NCBI RefSeq assembly: GCF_001657485.1
Contig: NZ_LXFU01000023.1
Location: 1 to 64,000, forward strand
Source: Rhizobium sp. WYCCWR10014
GTDB lineage: Bacteria; Pseudomonadota; Alphaproteobacteria; Rhizobiales; Rhizobiaceae
Length of the DNA stretch: 64,000 bases
Direction: 5' to 3'
Shown here piece after piece: positions 50,435 to 60,044 of the stretch; the first letter of the stretch is position 1, and each line of letters begins with the position of its first letter. The translations under genes were made by a program, and so were the position numbers. The notes below the pieces were generated by a model. The model was not told the origin of the DNA. It saw nothing but the letters and a program-made list of their open reading frames with translations, and made no database searches.

Positions 50435-52495
50435 CTATCGCCACATGCCGCGCATGCGGGCGCCGACATCGATGCGCATCTGCCGCACGTGCGCTTGAGC
50501 GGCGGTCTCCGATTTCACCAGCGGCCAGCTGCAGGCCTCGAAGAATTGCAGCAGGGTTGCCGGAATGAAGCGGCTGCGTGAGGCATAGACATGCCGGTCA
50601 CCCTGCGAGTTCTGCCCATAGGTGAAGAAGCGTTGCGGCACGACAAGGTCGAGACCATCCCGGGCGCGGGTCATGGCGACATAGAGCAGCCGGCGCTCCT
50701 CTTCGATTTCGGCGGTGGTGCCGACGGCGAGATCGCTCGGTATGCAGCCGTCGACGACGTTCAGCATGAAGACCCTCGTCCATTCCTGGCCCTTGGCGGA
50801 ATGGATCGTCGACAGGATGAGATAGTCTTCGTCGAGAAGCGGCACGCCCGCTTGGTCGCTGGTCGCATCCGGCGGATCGAGGGTGACCTCGGTGAGGAAA
50901 CGCTCGCGCGAGGCATAACCGCTAGCGATCTGCTCGAGCTGCAGCAGGTCGGCCTGCCGCGTTGCTGCGTCCTCGTGCAGCCGTTCCAGATGCGGCGCGT
51001 ACCATTGCCGCGCCAGGCCGATTTCCGCCGGCCAGCCGGCCTTGCCGGTCTTCAGCTCCTGCAGCATCGAAACGAACATTGTCCAGTCCTCGCCGGAGCG
51101 CGGTGGCGCCGGCATGGCAGCGAGAGCAGAAATCGGGCTGGCATCCTCGGCCATCAGGTCGAGCGTCTTCTGCGCCGTCGACGGCCCGACACCGGGCAGG
51201 ATCTGCATCAGCCGGAAGCCCGCCACCCGGTCGCGCGGATTCTGCGCGAAGCGAAGCGCGGCGAGCATGTCCTTCACATGCGCGCTGTCGAGAAATTTCA
51301 GCCCGCCGAACTTGACGAAGGGGATGTTGCGCCGGGTCAGCTCGACCTCCAGCGGCCCGCTGTGATGCGAGGCGCGGAAGAGCACGGCTTGCTGCTTGAG
51401 CGTGAGGCCTTCCTCGCGGTTGTCGAGCACCATGTCGGCGACGTAGCGCGCCTGCTCGGCCTCGTCGCGCACCGTGACCAGGCGCGGCCGCTCGGACGAT
51501 TGCCGTTCGGTCCAGAGGTTCTTGGTGAAGCGCTCCGAGGCGAGGTCGATGACGGCGTTGGCGGCGGCGAGGATCGGCTGCGTCGAGCGGTAGTTGCGGT
51601 CGAGCGTGACGATATTGGCGGCCGGGCTGAAGGCGGCGGGAAAATCGAGGATGTTGCGGACCGTCGCGGCGCGGAAGGAATAGATCGACTGCGCATCGTC
51701 GCCGACGACGGTCAGCCCCTGGCCGCCGGGCTTCAGCGCCAGCAGGATCGAGGCCTGCAGCCGATTGGTGTCCTGATATTCGTCGACCAGCACATGGTCG
51801 AAGCGGCTGCCGATATCCTCGGCAATGACAGTCTCGCCGACCATCTGCGCCCAGTAGAGCAGCAGATCGTCGTAATCGAGCACGTTCTGGCTCTGCTTGG
51901 CCTCGACATAACAGGCGAAAAGTTCGCGCAGCTGTTTCTCCCACGTCGCGCACCAGGGAAAGACGTCGCGCAGCACGAGGTCGAGCGCGGTTTCCGAATT
52001 CACCGCCCTGGAATAGATGGCAAGGCACGTGCCCTTTGTGGGAAAACGGCTTTCCGTCTTCGAGAAGCCGAGGTCGTGCCGGATCAGGTTCATCAGATCG
52101 GCACTGTCTTCGCGGTCGTGGATGGTAAACCCAGGATCGAGACCGATCTGCTCCGCATAATCGCGCAACAGCCGGGCGCCGATGCCATGGAAGGTGCCGG
52201 ACCAGGAAAGCGCGTCCGCCATGACGCCGGCATTCGAACCAAGCACGTCGCGGCAGATGCGCTCGACGCGCCGCGCCATCTCGGCGGCTGCCCGGCGCGC
52301 GAAGGTCATCAGCAGGATGCGGCGGGGATCGGCGCCCTTGACGATGAGATGGGCGACGCGATGCGCCAAGGTATTGGTCTTGCCGGAGCCGGCGCCGGCA
52401 ATGACCAGCAGCGGCCCGGCAATATGGTTGCCGTCGATGAGCGTGCCATGCTCGACGGCCATGCGCTGCTGCGGATTGAGCTTTTCGAGGTACAT
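50435..52495 (-). CDS. UvrD/PcrA-type ATP-dependent DNA helicase
   Basis: A 686-residue superfamily 1 helicase. Motifs in order: Q motif LNPQQRMAVEHG, Walker A IAGAGSGKTNTLAHR, LMTFARRAAAEM, VDEYQDTN, GDDAQSIYSFRAATV, DRNYRST, and VAMTRARDGLDLVVP near the C-terminus, preceded by STIHSAKGQEW. The length is slightly shorter than UvrD itself, and the C-terminal region lacks a recognisable RNA polymerase-binding Tudor domain. It may be a repair or replication-restart helicase distinct from UvrD. It is convergent with the hydrolase gene (13-base gap). Confidence 0.93.
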   Translation of the reverse strand: MYLEKLNPQQRMAVEHGTLIDGNHIAGPLLVIAGAGSGKTNTLAHRVAHLIVKGADPRRILLMTFARRAAAEMARRVERICRDVLGSNAGVMADALSWSGTFHGIGARLLRDYAEQIGLDPGFTIHDREDSADLMNLIRHDLGFSKTESRFPTKGTCLAIYSRAVNSETALDLVLRDVFPWCATWEKQLRELFACYVEAKQSQNVLDYDDLLLYWAQMVGETVIAEDIGSRFDHVLVDEYQDTNRLQASILLALKPGGQGLTVVGDDAQSIYSFRAATVRNILDFPAAFSPAANIVTLDRNYRSTQPILAAANAVIDLASERFTKNLWTERQSSERPRLVTVRDEAEQARYVADMVLDNREEGLTLKQQAVLFRASHHSGPLEVELTRRNIPFVKFGGLKFLDSAHVKDMLAALRFAQNPRDRVAGFRLMQILPGVGPSTAQKTLDLMAEDASPISALAAMPAPPRSGEDWTMFVSMLQELKTGKAGWPAEIGLARQWYAPHLERLHEDAATRQADLLQLEQIASGYASRERFLTEVTLDPPDATSDQAGVPLLDEDYLILSTIHSAKGQEWTRVFMLNVVDGCIPSDLAVGTTAEIEEERRLLYVAMTRARDGLDLVVPQRFFTYGQNSQGDRHVYASRSRFIPATLLQFFEACSWPLVKSETAAQAHVRQMRIDVGARMRGMWR

Positions 52496-52600
52496 CCAGC
52501 CGTCCGGTCGGGCTCCCGCAGAATCACTGGGGAAAAATTAGATGTTCCTTGAATGTTCGCGATTGCCGTCCCTGTCAAGCGCCGCGGCGCATGGGTGGCG

Positions 52601-52867
52601 TCAATCGGGGAAATCCGGGCCGATCTCGCGCCGCACCAGCTTCAGGCTCCGGTCGGGCTGAAGGATATAGGTTTCCTCCACGCGCTGTCCCGTCCCGTTG
52701 TAGAACTGGTTGTAGACGGCGCTGCCGACGGGCGACTTGCTGAGCTTCGTTCGCGGCTGGCCGCCATAGGTAATGCTGCCGGGAATAGGTTCCAGCGCCG
52801 GCGTATCGGCCGAGGAGCAGCCGGCAAGCAAAGCCCCGGCAAACAAGGCGGGCAGAAGCGCTTTCAT
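52601..52867 (-). CDS. small lipoprotein of unknown function
   Basis: An 88-residue protein with a lipobox (FAGALLAGC, Cys at about 16), followed by SSADTPALEPIPGSITYGGQ and the basic, tyrosine-rich QFYNGTGQRVEETYILQPD. No family is recognised; similar short lipoproteins with an ITYGGQPRTKL stretch occur in rhizobia. The ATG at 52867 was chosen because AGAGGG lies nine bases upstream; two other ATGs lie between. It follows the helicase gene in the opposite reading order and is likely a separate unit. Confidence 0.7.
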   Translation of the reverse strand: MKALLPALFAGALLAGCSSADTPALEPIPGSITYGGQPRTKLSKSPVGSAVYNQFYNGTGQRVEETYILQPDRSLKLVRREIGPDFPD

Positions 52868-53044
52868 CGTCATCATCCCTCTTTCGACTGCAGCCAGATA
52901 TGGAAGCGGCGTCGCCTTTCGCCAAGGGTAGCCCATGCCACCGCGCAAGTATCGCTGTCGAACAGGCTCTTCTTTTCCGGGGGACGCAACGAATGCGTCG
53001 CTGCGGCGTTAACAGACATCAACCTACATTAGGAAACGTTCACG

Positions 53045-53305
53045 GTGCTCGGCTTTCCAGCATTCACGGGGCATGGCGAGCCCGGCCGGCAGGGCCACAG
53101 CGATGCCGCGACGCGGGCCGCGGTGGAAAGCGCCCTTCATGCGGCCGCCGATTTCGAAGCCGGCGAAATCACCGTCAGCATATCGGGCTCCTATGTCATC
53201 CTGGAGGGTTTCGTGCGCCGGCGGGGTGATGTCGAGCGGGCGATCGAGATCGCCGAGGGCGTCGTCGGCCGGGGTTATGTGCGTGCTCGCTTGCTGCGAC
53301 GCTAG
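53045..53305 (+). CDS. BON-domain protein
   Basis: An 86-residue protein with a BON-like fold: TRAAVESALHAAADFEAGEITVSI-type helix and strand (ALHAAADFEAGEITVSISGS), VILEGFVRRRGDVERAIEIAEGV. BON domains bind lipids or membrane surfaces. No signal peptide is present, so it may be cytoplasmic or bound through partners. The start is GTG at 53045, preceded by AGGAAAC. Function is unknown. Confidence 0.7.
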   Translation: MLGFPAFTGHGEPGRQGHSDAATRAAVESALHAAADFEAGEITVSISGSYVILEGFVRRRGDVERAIEIAEGVVGRGYVRARLLRR

Positions 53306-53396
53306 CCGGCTCGCGCTCATGTCTTTGCGATGCAAGAAGGGAACCAAACTGCTCTCTCGCGTGTTGAAAGGCCGGACCTAAACGCTGGAGACTCTC

Positions 53397-53660
53397 ATGC
53401 AGTTGCTTCCTCGCCTCTGGGCAACGACCTTGATAGTGGGTTGTGGTGTCTTTGCCGGCTCCGCCCATGCTTCGCTGGAAACCGGCACTAATTATTCCGC
53501 TTTGCCGAAAGACCAGATCGCCCTCAACGAATATACCGGGACGGTCGCCTGCACACCGGTAGAGCCTCACTATCTCCCTTCCTTCATCCGCGCGGCGGAT
53601 GGCACGATCATCGGTGTCGGCTATGTCGAGATCGAGAATGAGGGCGGCGCGGACTGCTGA
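53397..53660 (+). CDS. small exported protein of unknown function
   Basis: An 87-residue protein with a signal peptide (MQLLPRLWATTLIVGCGVFA, cleavage near ASA/HAS at about residue 26). The mature part begins LETGTNYSALPKDQIALNEY and carries one cysteine mid-chain (TVACTPVEPH) and one at the C-terminus (GGADC). It is not recognised. It follows the BON gene by 91 bases on the same strand and may share its transcript. Confidence 0.65.
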   Translation: MQLLPRLWATTLIVGCGVFAGSAHASLETGTNYSALPKDQIALNEYTGTVACTPVEPHYLPSFIRAADGTIIGVGYVEIENEGGADC

Positions 53661-53902
53661 AGACGTCCGGGCTTGCTCGGACGAGGCTCGCCTGCGTTTC
53701 CGCAGAGGGTACGAGCCTCTAACCATCATCATGATGGCTGGGCATCTTCTATTGATGCAGCTGTACCAGGCGCAACGCCTGTCGCATCAAATCCCGGCAC
53801 GCATTTGTTGCAGGGTTAAACTAAAATTAAAGCATTGTTCCGTTCCGGCACGCTTGCGCGCCCAGAAGGCGAAAATCGCCCGAAATTCCTTGCCGAAGTG
53901 CA

Positions 53903-53950
53903 GCGCATAACCCCGAAAATCGGAATCGATTTTCGGAAAGCATTATGCGC
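53903..53950 (-). terminator. nested palindrome at the 3' end of the DUF982 gene
   Basis: Outer arms GCGCATAA (53903-53910) and TTATGCGC (53943-53950); inner arms CCGAAAAT and ATTTTCGG around CGGAATCG. It ends five bases before the stop of the leftward DUF982 gene, so it lies directly downstream of it. The layout repeats that of the palindromes at 11855 and 13714 with different sequence. The remaining 240 bases between 53661 and 53902 hold no gene that I can support. Confidence 0.6.
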
Positions 53951-53954
53951 CAGT

Positions 53955-54197
53955 TCAATGCAACTTCAGCTTCGCCTCTTCGGCTGCCGCCAGAAACTCG
54001 GCTCTTGCTTCTTCCACGCTCTTGCGCCCATCGAGCGCCGCCCGGCAGGCGCTGCGGGCCTTGATATAACGAAGCCCGCGCATACTCGGCCACAGATCCG
54101 CCAGGCACTTCAGCGCATCAAACGGCCCATTGACCGTTCGCGCATCGGCACCTTCGAAACCAACCTTGACCGGGCTGTTCCATCTTTCAGTTGCCAT
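53955..54197 (-). CDS. DUF982 family protein
   Basis: An 80-residue protein of DUF982, a family expanded in rhizobial genomes, especially on symbiotic plasmids. The pattern is complete: a tryptophan and PVKV near the start (WNSPVKVGF), FDALKCLADLWPSMRGLRYIKA, CRAALDGRKSVEEAR and a C-terminal FLAAAEEAKLKL. Function is unknown. The ATG at 54197 has GGAGGAG upstream and removes a long unsupported N-terminal frame. A nested palindrome follows the stop. Confidence 0.85.
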   Translation of the reverse strand: MATERWNSPVKVGFEGADARTVNGPFDALKCLADLWPSMRGLRYIKARSACRAALDGRKSVEEARAEFLAAAEEAKLKLH

Positions 54198-54507
54198 TGA
54201 CGCTCCTCCACGATTGTCGACAGAAACGAAGCGCAGCATCTCCCAGTTCCTCCGGGGAGACTTTGCGATAGTTAATACTCTAGCGTGATTTTTGCCGGCA
54301 GCAATGGGCGGAATGGATTGCAGCCGGTGAGGCGAAATGTCCTCTTGATGACATTCACCAAGCGACCGGTGGGCGGGGGCCAAGAATTTCGTTGGAATTT
54401 GCAATCATGACGCCCCAATGCGAGGGGAATTTTTGGAGGGTGCAACCAAATCCGATGGCGTGGGCGCGGCATCATCGCTACCATACTCTCGAAGCTGAGG
54501 GCTCCAC
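54198..54507. other. intergenic region between DUF982 and an unknown exported protein
   Basis: It carries promoters for the two divergent flanking genes. AT-rich stretches occur near 54266-54290 (GATAGTTAATACTCTAG). No gene is supported. Confidence 0.4.
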
Positions 54508-54924
54508 ATGGGTTTAGGTCGAAATCTGATCCAGGTTGCTTTTCTCTGCGGGGCTTTGGCAATGCCGGACCTCGCCCGTGGGGCAGAGATGTCTGCTGAA
54601 GACGCTCTCTTGACGCGTCTCTCCATAGAGACACTCCCAAGACTGCAGCGGGAATACTTGCGGGCTACGCTCGGGCGGCACGGTGAGGGGACGGTGATAG
54701 ACCTCGGCGCCTATCTCTGGTCGGAGAATTTTTATCGGTGGTATGTCGAAGGCATCTACGATGGGACGACTTCGTGGCCTCATGCGCCAATTCCAGGTGA
54801 AGACTTGGTAACAAGAGAAATGTTCGACCTATGGCAGTTTTCCCCGTTCATAGCTTATCATGTCGAAGTAACCGAAATTCCCGATTGCGCTGACAGCACG
54901 GTGCTGCTTCCCACTTGTCGTTAG
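54508..54924 (+). CDS. exported protein of unknown function
   Basis: A 138-residue protein with a signal peptide (residues 1-26, LIQVAFLCGALAMPDLARGA). The mature part begins EMSAEDALLTRLSIETLPRL and has a distinctive aromatic-rich centre (YLWSENFYRWYVEGIYDGTT) and two cysteines near the end (IPDCADST and LPTC) that could form a disulphide. It is not recognised. No Shine-Dalgarno motif is obvious, so the start is moderately sure. It lies upstream of tRNA-Thr on the other strand. Confidence 0.6.
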   Translation: MGLGRNLIQVAFLCGALAMPDLARGAEMSAEDALLTRLSIETLPRLQREYLRATLGRHGEGTVIDLGAYLWSENFYRWYVEGIYDGTTSWPHAPIPGEDLVTREMFDLWQFSPFIAYHVEVTEIPDCADSTVLLPTCR

Positions 54925-54970
54925 TCTTGCCGAGCGCGCAGGAAGTGAAGTCAGATTTTTACGAGAAAAC

Positions 54971-55045
54971 TGGTGCTGCCGAGTGGGATTGAACCACCGA
55001 CCTCACCCTTACCAAGGGTGTGCTCTACCACTGAGCTACGGCAGC
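54971..55045 (-). tRNA. tRNA-Thr (anticodon GGT)
   Basis: A 75-base cloverleaf with encoded CCA. The acceptor stem pairs GCTGCCG with CGGCAGC, and the anticodon arm is ACCCTTGGTAAGGGT with GGT. The T loop contains GGTTCAATCCC. Anticodon GGT reads ACC/ACU threonine codons. Confidence 0.95.
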
Positions 55046-55198
55046 AGGACCAGGACCCGTGCGAGCCGTGTGGCTCAATCGCGAGAACGGGGGGCTATTG
55101 CCACAGCTTGGCGGCCAGCGCAAGCCGCAAATTCCAACTTCGCGTCGATTGCAATGACGGGCCTTTTGGATTGGCGCGAATTCGGCTAATCCTGTCGC

Positions 55199-55393
55199 AT
55201 GAACGAAAAGACCGAAACCGGCCAGCAGAGCCGCAAGCAAGCGATCGAAGCACAGGCGAAACTGCGCCGCGAGCGCGCCGCCGAAAAGCTCAGGGAAAAT
55301 CTGGGGCGACGCAAACAGCAGGTCCGCGCCCGCCGTTCGGGCCAAGCCGACGAAACAAATGGGCTGCCCGCCGCAAAAATGGACGAATCGTAA
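55199..55393 (+). CDS. small charged protein of unknown function
   Basis: A 64-residue, very basic, glutamine- and arginine-rich protein (ETGQQSRKQAIEAQAKLRRE, LRENLGRRKQQVRAR), predicted to be a single long helix. It lies 107 bases before murA on the same strand. A similarly placed short ORF is common upstream of murA in Rhizobium. Function is unknown; it could be a small nucleic-acid or ribosome-associated protein, but that is a guess. Confidence 0.6.
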   Translation: MNEKTETGQQSRKQAIEAQAKLRRERAAEKLRENLGRRKQQVRARRSGQADETNGLPAAKMDES

Positions 55394-55500
55394 TGTTCCG
55401 TCCGTCGCGAATTGAAGCGTGTCGATAAATCCCCTAAACACCTCACTCCTTATTCCAAGGCAGAACTTTCAGGAAAGGCGGGCGCGGCCCGTAAGCGCAC

Positions 55501-56793
55501 ATGGATCGTATCAGAATCGTTGGCGGTAATGAGCTGAATGGCATCATTCCGATTTCCGGCGCCAAGAATGCCGCACTGCCGCTGATGATCGCCTCGCTTC
55601 TGACCAGCGATACGCTGACGCTCGAAAACGTGCCGCATCTGGCCGATGTCGAATTGCTGATGCGCATTCTCGGCAATCACGGCGTTGATGTCGCCGTCAA
55701 CGGCCGCCGCGAGCGCCAGGAAGATTCCTATTCGCGCACGATCCACTTCACCTGCCGCACGATCGTCGATACGACAGCATCTTATGAACTGGTCTCGAAG
55801 ATGCGCGCCTCCTTCTGGGTCATCGGGCCGTTGCTGGCGCGCGAAGGCCATTGCCGCGTTTCGCTGCCGGGCGGCTGCGCCATCGGCACCCGTCCCGTCG
55901 ATCTCTTCATCGAAGGGCTGACGGCGCTCGGCGCGAGCATGGAGATCGATGCCGGTTATATCAACGCCAAGGCGCCGAATGGCGGCCTGATCGGCGCGCG
56001 CTACACCTTCCCGAAGGTTTCCGTCGGCGCCACCCATGTGATGATGATGGCGGCAACGCTTGCCCGCGGCACGACTGTCATCGGCAATGCCGCCCGCGAG
56101 CCTGAGGTCGTCGATCTCGCCAACTGCCTGAACGCCATGGGCGCCAAGATATCGGGCGCGGGTACTGCGACGATCACCATCGAAGGCGTCACCTCGCTCT
56201 CCGGCGCTCGCCACCGCGTCCTGCCGGATCGCATCGAGACCGGCACCTATGCCATGGCCGTCGCCATGGCCGGCGGCGACGTCGTGCTCGAGAATACCGA
56301 TGTGGCGCTGCTCGAGACCGCGGTGGAAACGCTGCGCCGCGCCGGCGCGGAAATCTCGTCGACCAACAATGGCATGCGCATCAAGCGCAACGGCGCCGGC
56401 ATCAAGCCGGTCGATATCGTCACCGATCCTTTCCCGGGCTTCCCGACCGATCTGCAGGCGCAGTTCATGGCGCTGATGACCCGCTCTTCCGGCGTCTCGC
56501 ATGTCACCGAGACCATCTTCGAAAACCGTTTCATGCACGTGCAGGAGCTTGCCCGCCTCGGCGCCAGGATCTCGCTGTCCGGCCAGACGGCGAAGATCGA
56601 AGGTGTCGAGCGCCTGCGCGGTGCGCCTGTTATGGCGACCGATCTGCGCGCCTCCGTCTCGCTCGTCATCGCCGGCCTTGCCGCCGAGGGCGAAACCACG
56701 GTCTCCCGCGTCTATCACCTCGACCGTGGTTTCGAGCGGCTCGAGGAGAAGCTGACCCGCTGCGGCGCCATCGTCGAGCGCATCAGCGAGTAA
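55501..56793 (+). CDS. murA: UDP-N-acetylglucosamine 1-carboxyvinyltransferase
   Basis: A 430-residue enzyme of the first committed step of peptidoglycan synthesis, adding enolpyruvate from phosphoenolpyruvate to UDP-GlcNAc. It has the two-domain EPT fold: [15 protein letters not shown] with the catalytic lysine at the N-terminus, [19 protein letters not shown] with the active-site cysteine (C126, target of fosfomycin), [17 protein letters not shown], and [18 protein letters not shown]. Length is normal. It heads the housekeeping block that runs to yacG; DUF2948 follows after a 108-base gap. Confidence 0.97.
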   Translation: MDRIRIVGGNELNGIIPISGAKNAALPLMIASLLTSDTLTLENVPHLADVELLMRILGNHGVDVAVNGRRERQEDSYSRTIHFTCRTIVDTTASYELVSKMRASFWVIGPLLAREGHCRVSLPGGCAIGTRPVDLFIEGLTALGASMEIDAGYINAKAPNGGLIGARYTFPKVSVGATHVMMMAATLARGTTVIGNAAREPEVVDLANCLNAMGAKISGAGTATITIEGVTSLSGARHRVLPDRIETGTYAMAVAMAGGDVVLENTDVALLETAVETLRRAGAEISSTNNGMRIKRNGAGIKPVDIVTDPFPGFPTDLQAQFMALMTRSSGVSHVTETIFENRFMHVQELARLGARISLSGQTAKIEGVERLRGAPVMATDLRASVSLVIAGLAAEGETTVSRVYHLDRGFERLEEKLTRCGAIVERISE

Positions 56794-56901
56794 GCACTGT
56801 TCATCCCGGTTGCGTAATTGGTCGCCGCGCCTTATTTCCCTTGTCTGACGCATCGCCATTCCGGCGGTGCCCGGCCCAGGCCGGTAATGGGATGAGGCTG
56901 A

Positions 56902-57333
56902 ATGACCGACCTGAAACTTGTTGCGCTCGATAACGAGGATCTTGCGATCATGTCCGCGCATATGCAGGACAGCGTCTTCAAGGTCGGCGACATCGACTGG
57001 TCGCCGCGCGACGCGCAGTTCGCGCTTGCCGCCAATCGTTTCGTCTGGGAAGGTGCCGAGCGCAAGCGCAGGGGTTTCGAGCGCCGTCGTGCAGCCCTGG
57101 TTTTCAAGCGCGTGCTTGCCGTCCGCTCGCTCGGCATCGATCGCGGCAAACGCGACGAGGTGCTGTCGCTGCTGGCGCTGCGCTTCGAGCAGAAGGGCGA
57201 GGGGCCCGAGGGCACGATCGAGCTGTCGCTGTCCGGCACGGCCTCGATTGCGCTCGATGTCGAATGCATCGAGGTCCAGCTGGCCGATATCGGCGGCGCC
57301 TGGGAGGCTTCCTCCAAGCCTCGCCACCGCTGA
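56902..57333 (+). CDS. DUF2948 family protein
   Basis: A 143-residue protein conserved in alphaproteobacteria beside hisD. The N-terminal LKLVALDNEDLAIMSAHMQD and the motif GDIDWSPRDAQFALAANRFVW are family hallmarks, and the C-terminus carries IALDVECIEVQLADIGG. The function is unknown. A predicted beta-rich fold with an arginine-rich loop (AERKRRGFERRR) is visible. It lies between murA and hisD in a conserved order, which may reflect chromosomal neighbourhood rather than shared function. Confidence 0.9.
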   Translation: MTDLKLVALDNEDLAIMSAHMQDSVFKVGDIDWSPRDAQFALAANRFVWEGAERKRRGFERRRAALVFKRVLAVRSLGIDRGKRDEVLSLLALRFEQKGEGPEGTIELSLSGTASIALDVECIEVQLADIGGAWEASSKPRHR

Positions 57334-57386
57334 CATGACGCCGAAAGTTTGAACATCGCAGTTTCGAGTTGGGAAGGAATATCGCC

Positions 57387-58685
57387 TTGGCAATCTGGCT
57401 GGATCAGGCATCGGAAGGTTTCGAGCAGCATTTTGCCGCCTTTCTGACGACGAAGCGTGAAGTCTCCGAGGATGTGAACGTGGTCGTTCGCGCCATCATC
57501 GATGACGTGCGCGCCCGAGGCGATGTGGCGCTGGCCGAATATTCGCTGAAATTCGACGGCATCGATTACGCCACCGTCCCGATGCGTGTCACGCCTGAAG
57601 AGATCGACGCCGCCGTCGAGGCGGTGCCTTCGGAAGTGCTGGGGGCGCTGAAGCTCGCGGCACTCCGCATCGAATCCCACCATCGCCGGCAGTTGCCGAA
57701 GGACGATATCTACGAGGATGATCTGGGTGTCAGTCTCGGCTCGCGCTGGACGGCGATCGAAGCGGTCGGCCTCTATGTTCCGGGCGGCACCGCGAGCTAT
57801 CCGAGTTCGGTGCTGATGAACGCCGTGCCGGCCAAGGTCGCCGGCGTCGATCGCATCGTCATCGCCGTTCCTGCCACTGGCGGCCACGTCAACCCGGCGG
57901 TGCTTGCCGCCGCCAAGCTTGTCGGCGTCACGGAGATTTATCGTGTCGGCGGCGCCCAGGCGATCGCGGCTCTTGCCTATGGCACCGAGACGATCGCCCC
58001 GGTCGCCAAGATCACCGGCCCCGGCAATGCCTATGTCGCTGCTGCCAAGCGCCATGTCTTCGGCACCGTCGGCATCGATATGATCGCTGGTCCCTCCGAG
58101 GTGCTTGTCATTGCAGACAAGGACAACAATCCGGATTGGATCGCCGCCGACCTCCTGGCGCAGGCCGAGCACGACGTCAGTTCCCAGGCGATCCTCATCA
58201 CTGACGATGCCGCATTCGGCAAGGCGGTGGAGCAGGCGGTCGAACGTCAGCTGAAAACGCTGAACCGCGCCGATACGGCGGCAGCAAGCTGGCGCGATTT
58301 CGGTGCTGTCATCCTGGTTGCCGATCTGAAACAGGCCATTCCGCTGGCAAACCGTATCGCTGCCGAGCATCTGGAGCTCGCCGTCTTCAATCCGGACCGG
58401 CTGCTCGACGGCATCCGCAATGCCGGCGCGATCTTCATCGGCGCTCATACGCCTGAGGTGATCGGCGATTATGTCGGCGGTTCGAACCATGTGCTGCCGA
58501 CGGCGCGGTCGGCACGCTTCTCCTCCGGCCTTTCGGTCCTCGATTTCGTCAAGCGCACCTCGATCCTGCGTCTCGGGCCCGAGCAGCTCCGCACCCTCGG
58601 CCCGGCGGCGATCGCCCTTGCCGTTTCCGAAGGCCTCGATGCCCATGCGCGATCGGTCGCGATCCGCCTCAACCTCGAAAGGTGA
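57387..58685 (+). CDS. hisD: histidinol dehydrogenase
   Basis: A 432-residue zinc enzyme that oxidises histidinol to histidine in two steps. Motifs: [23 protein letters not shown] (NAD-linked), [43 protein letters not shown] with metal-binding histidine, and AAEHLELAV with the conserved glutamate-histidine pair. The TTG at 57387 gives the family N-terminus ([12 protein letters not shown]) and has AAGGAA about seven bases upstream; a TTG at 57369 is a weaker choice. It overlaps nothing; UPF0262 begins four bases after its stop. Confidence 0.95.
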   Translation: MAIWLDQASEGFEQHFAAFLTTKREVSEDVNVVVRAIIDDVRARGDVALAEYSLKFDGIDYATVPMRVTPEEIDAAVEAVPSEVLGALKLAALRIESHHRRQLPKDDIYEDDLGVSLGSRWTAIEAVGLYVPGGTASYPSSVLMNAVPAKVAGVDRIVIAVPATGGHVNPAVLAAAKLVGVTEIYRVGGAQAIAALAYGTETIAPVAKITGPGNAYVAAAKRHVFGTVGIDMIAGPSEVLVIADKDNNPDWIAADLLAQAEHDVSSQAILITDDAAFGKAVEQAVERQLKTLNRADTAAASWRDFGAVILVADLKQAIPLANRIAAEHLELAVFNPDRLLDGIRNAGAIFIGAHTPEVIGDYVGGSNHVLPTARSARFSSGLSVLDFVKRTSILRLGPEQLRTLGPAAIALAVSEGLDAHARSVAIRLNLER

Positions 58686-58689
58686 GGGC

Positions 58690-59163
58690 ATGGCGAAGGG
58701 CGAATTCCGGCTTTGCGACGTCGTCCTTGACGATACGATCGGCCGTTCGACGCCCGATGTCGAGCATGAGCGCGCCGTCGCCATCTTCGATCTGATCGAG
58801 GAGAACCGGTTCGAGCCGCTCGGCCATGGCGGCGGACCCTACCGGCTGAACATTTCGCTGGTCGATTCGAAGCTGGTTTTTGCCATCACCACCGAAGAGG
58901 GCGGCGGCGTCGCCACCCATATCCTGTCGCTCACGCCGTTCCGGCGGATCGTCAAGGATTACTTCATGATCTGCGAGAGCTATTACGAAGCGATCCGTTC
59001 GTCGACGCCGAGCCGCATCGAGGCGATCGACATGGGCCGGCGCGGCATCCACAATGAAGGCTCGCAGACGCTGAAGGATAGGCTGGCCGGCAAGATAGAG
59101 GTCGATTTCGATACCGCCCGGCGCCTTTTCACGCTGGTCTGCGTGCTCTACTGGCGCGGATGA
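58690..59163 (+). CDS. UPF0262 family protein
   Basis: A 157-residue protein matching the UPF0262 family of alphaproteobacteria, with [27 protein letters not shown] start ([18 protein letters not shown]), [38 protein letters not shown] and [17 protein letters not shown]. Function is unknown. It starts four bases after hisD and its stop overlaps the next gene's start (ATGA), so hisD, UPF0262 and the phosphatase are an operon with tight coupling. Confidence 0.92.
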   Translation: MAKGEFRLCDVVLDDTIGRSTPDVEHERAVAIFDLIEENRFEPLGHGGGPYRLNISLVDSKLVFAITTEEGGGVATHILSLTPFRRIVKDYFMICESYYEAIRSSTPSRIEAIDMGRRGIHNEGSQTLKDRLAGKIEVDFDTARRLFTLVCVLYWRG

Positions 59164-59645
59164 CGGCAATGGAGCGCGCCGCCGACGTCGAGGAGGGAAA
59201 GCGGCCGGGCGCCATCCTCTTCATGTGCGGGATGAATGCCATCCGCTCGCCGATGGCCGAAGCGATCGCCCGTAGCATTCTGCCGGCCAATACCTATATC
59301 AGGTCCGCCGGCGTTCGCGCCGGTGAGCGCGATCCCTTTGTGGATGTCGTGCTTGAGGAGATCGGGCTTTCCCTTGGGCGCCGCCTGCCGCAGACGCTAG
59401 AAGAACTCGAGGACGACTACTTCGATCTGATCATCACGCTGTCGCCCCAGGCCCATCATGCAGCACTCGAGCTGACGCGGTCGAATGCGGTCGATGTAGT
59501 CTATTGGCCGACCATGGATCCGACGGTTGCAATCGGAACGCGCGAGCAGATTCTGGAGAGCTACCGCGAGGTCCGCGATCACCTGGCCGGCCTCATCGAA
59601 AGCCGGCTACTCAAACGAAATGGCATTGCCGCGCAATCGGCATGA
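59160..59645 (+). CDS. low molecular weight phosphatase family protein
   Basis: A 161-residue protein of the LMW tyrosine phosphatase / arsenate reductase superfamily. The P-loop is [15 protein letters not shown], a CX5R motif with the nucleophilic cysteine and arginine. The usual aspartate partner may lie in [10 protein letters not shown]. It could act on phosphotyrosine or be ArsC-like; no arsenic genes adjoin, so a phosphatase or unknown role is more likely. The start codon overlaps the UPF0262 stop by four bases. Confidence 0.87.
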   Translation: MTAMERAADVEEGKRPGAILFMCGMNAIRSPMAEAIARSILPANTYIRSAGVRAGERDPFVDVVLEEIGLSLGRRLPQTLEELEDDYFDLIITLSPQAHHAALELTRSNAVDVVYWPTMDPTVAIGTREQILESYREVRDHLAGLIESRLLKRNGIAAQSA

Positions 59646-59768
59646 AAACAAATAAAGGAAAGCCTGATCAACGAGGTTCACAAACCTGCGTTGATTGTGT
59701 AGTTTCCGCCCAAATTTTAAAGGCGCGCGCTGCGCTGCCTATTCAACGCACAGGAAGAAAACACTTAT

Positions 59769-59987
59769 ATGCCTAAAGAAGAAGTCCTCGAATTCCCGGG
59801 AATCGTCACCGAACTTCTGCCGAATGCGACGTTCCGCGTGAAGCTCGAAAACGAACACGAGATCATCGCCCACACCGCCGGTCGCATGCGCAAGAACCGC
59901 ATCCGCGTTCTCGCCGGCGACAAGGTGCTTGTGGAAATGACGCCCTACGATTTGACCAAAGGCCGCATCACCTACCGTTTCAAGTAA
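59769..59987 (+). CDS. infA: translation initiation factor IF-1
   Basis: A 72-residue OB-fold protein that binds the 30S A site during initiation. The sequence [40 protein letters not shown] and [16 protein letters not shown] matches IF-1 from alphaproteobacteria. Length is exactly typical. The 120-base gap before it is AT-rich and probably contains a promoter. maf follows 57 bases later. Confidence 0.97.
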   Translation: MPKEEVLEFPGIVTELLPNATFRVKLENEHEIIAHTAGRMRKNRIRVLAGDKVLVEMTPYDLTKGRITYRFK

Positions 59988-60044
59988 GTTCGCCCGAAGG
60001 TCCTGCAAGGGTTTTTGCTCCCGTCTGCCGATGGTCGAGGTTCC

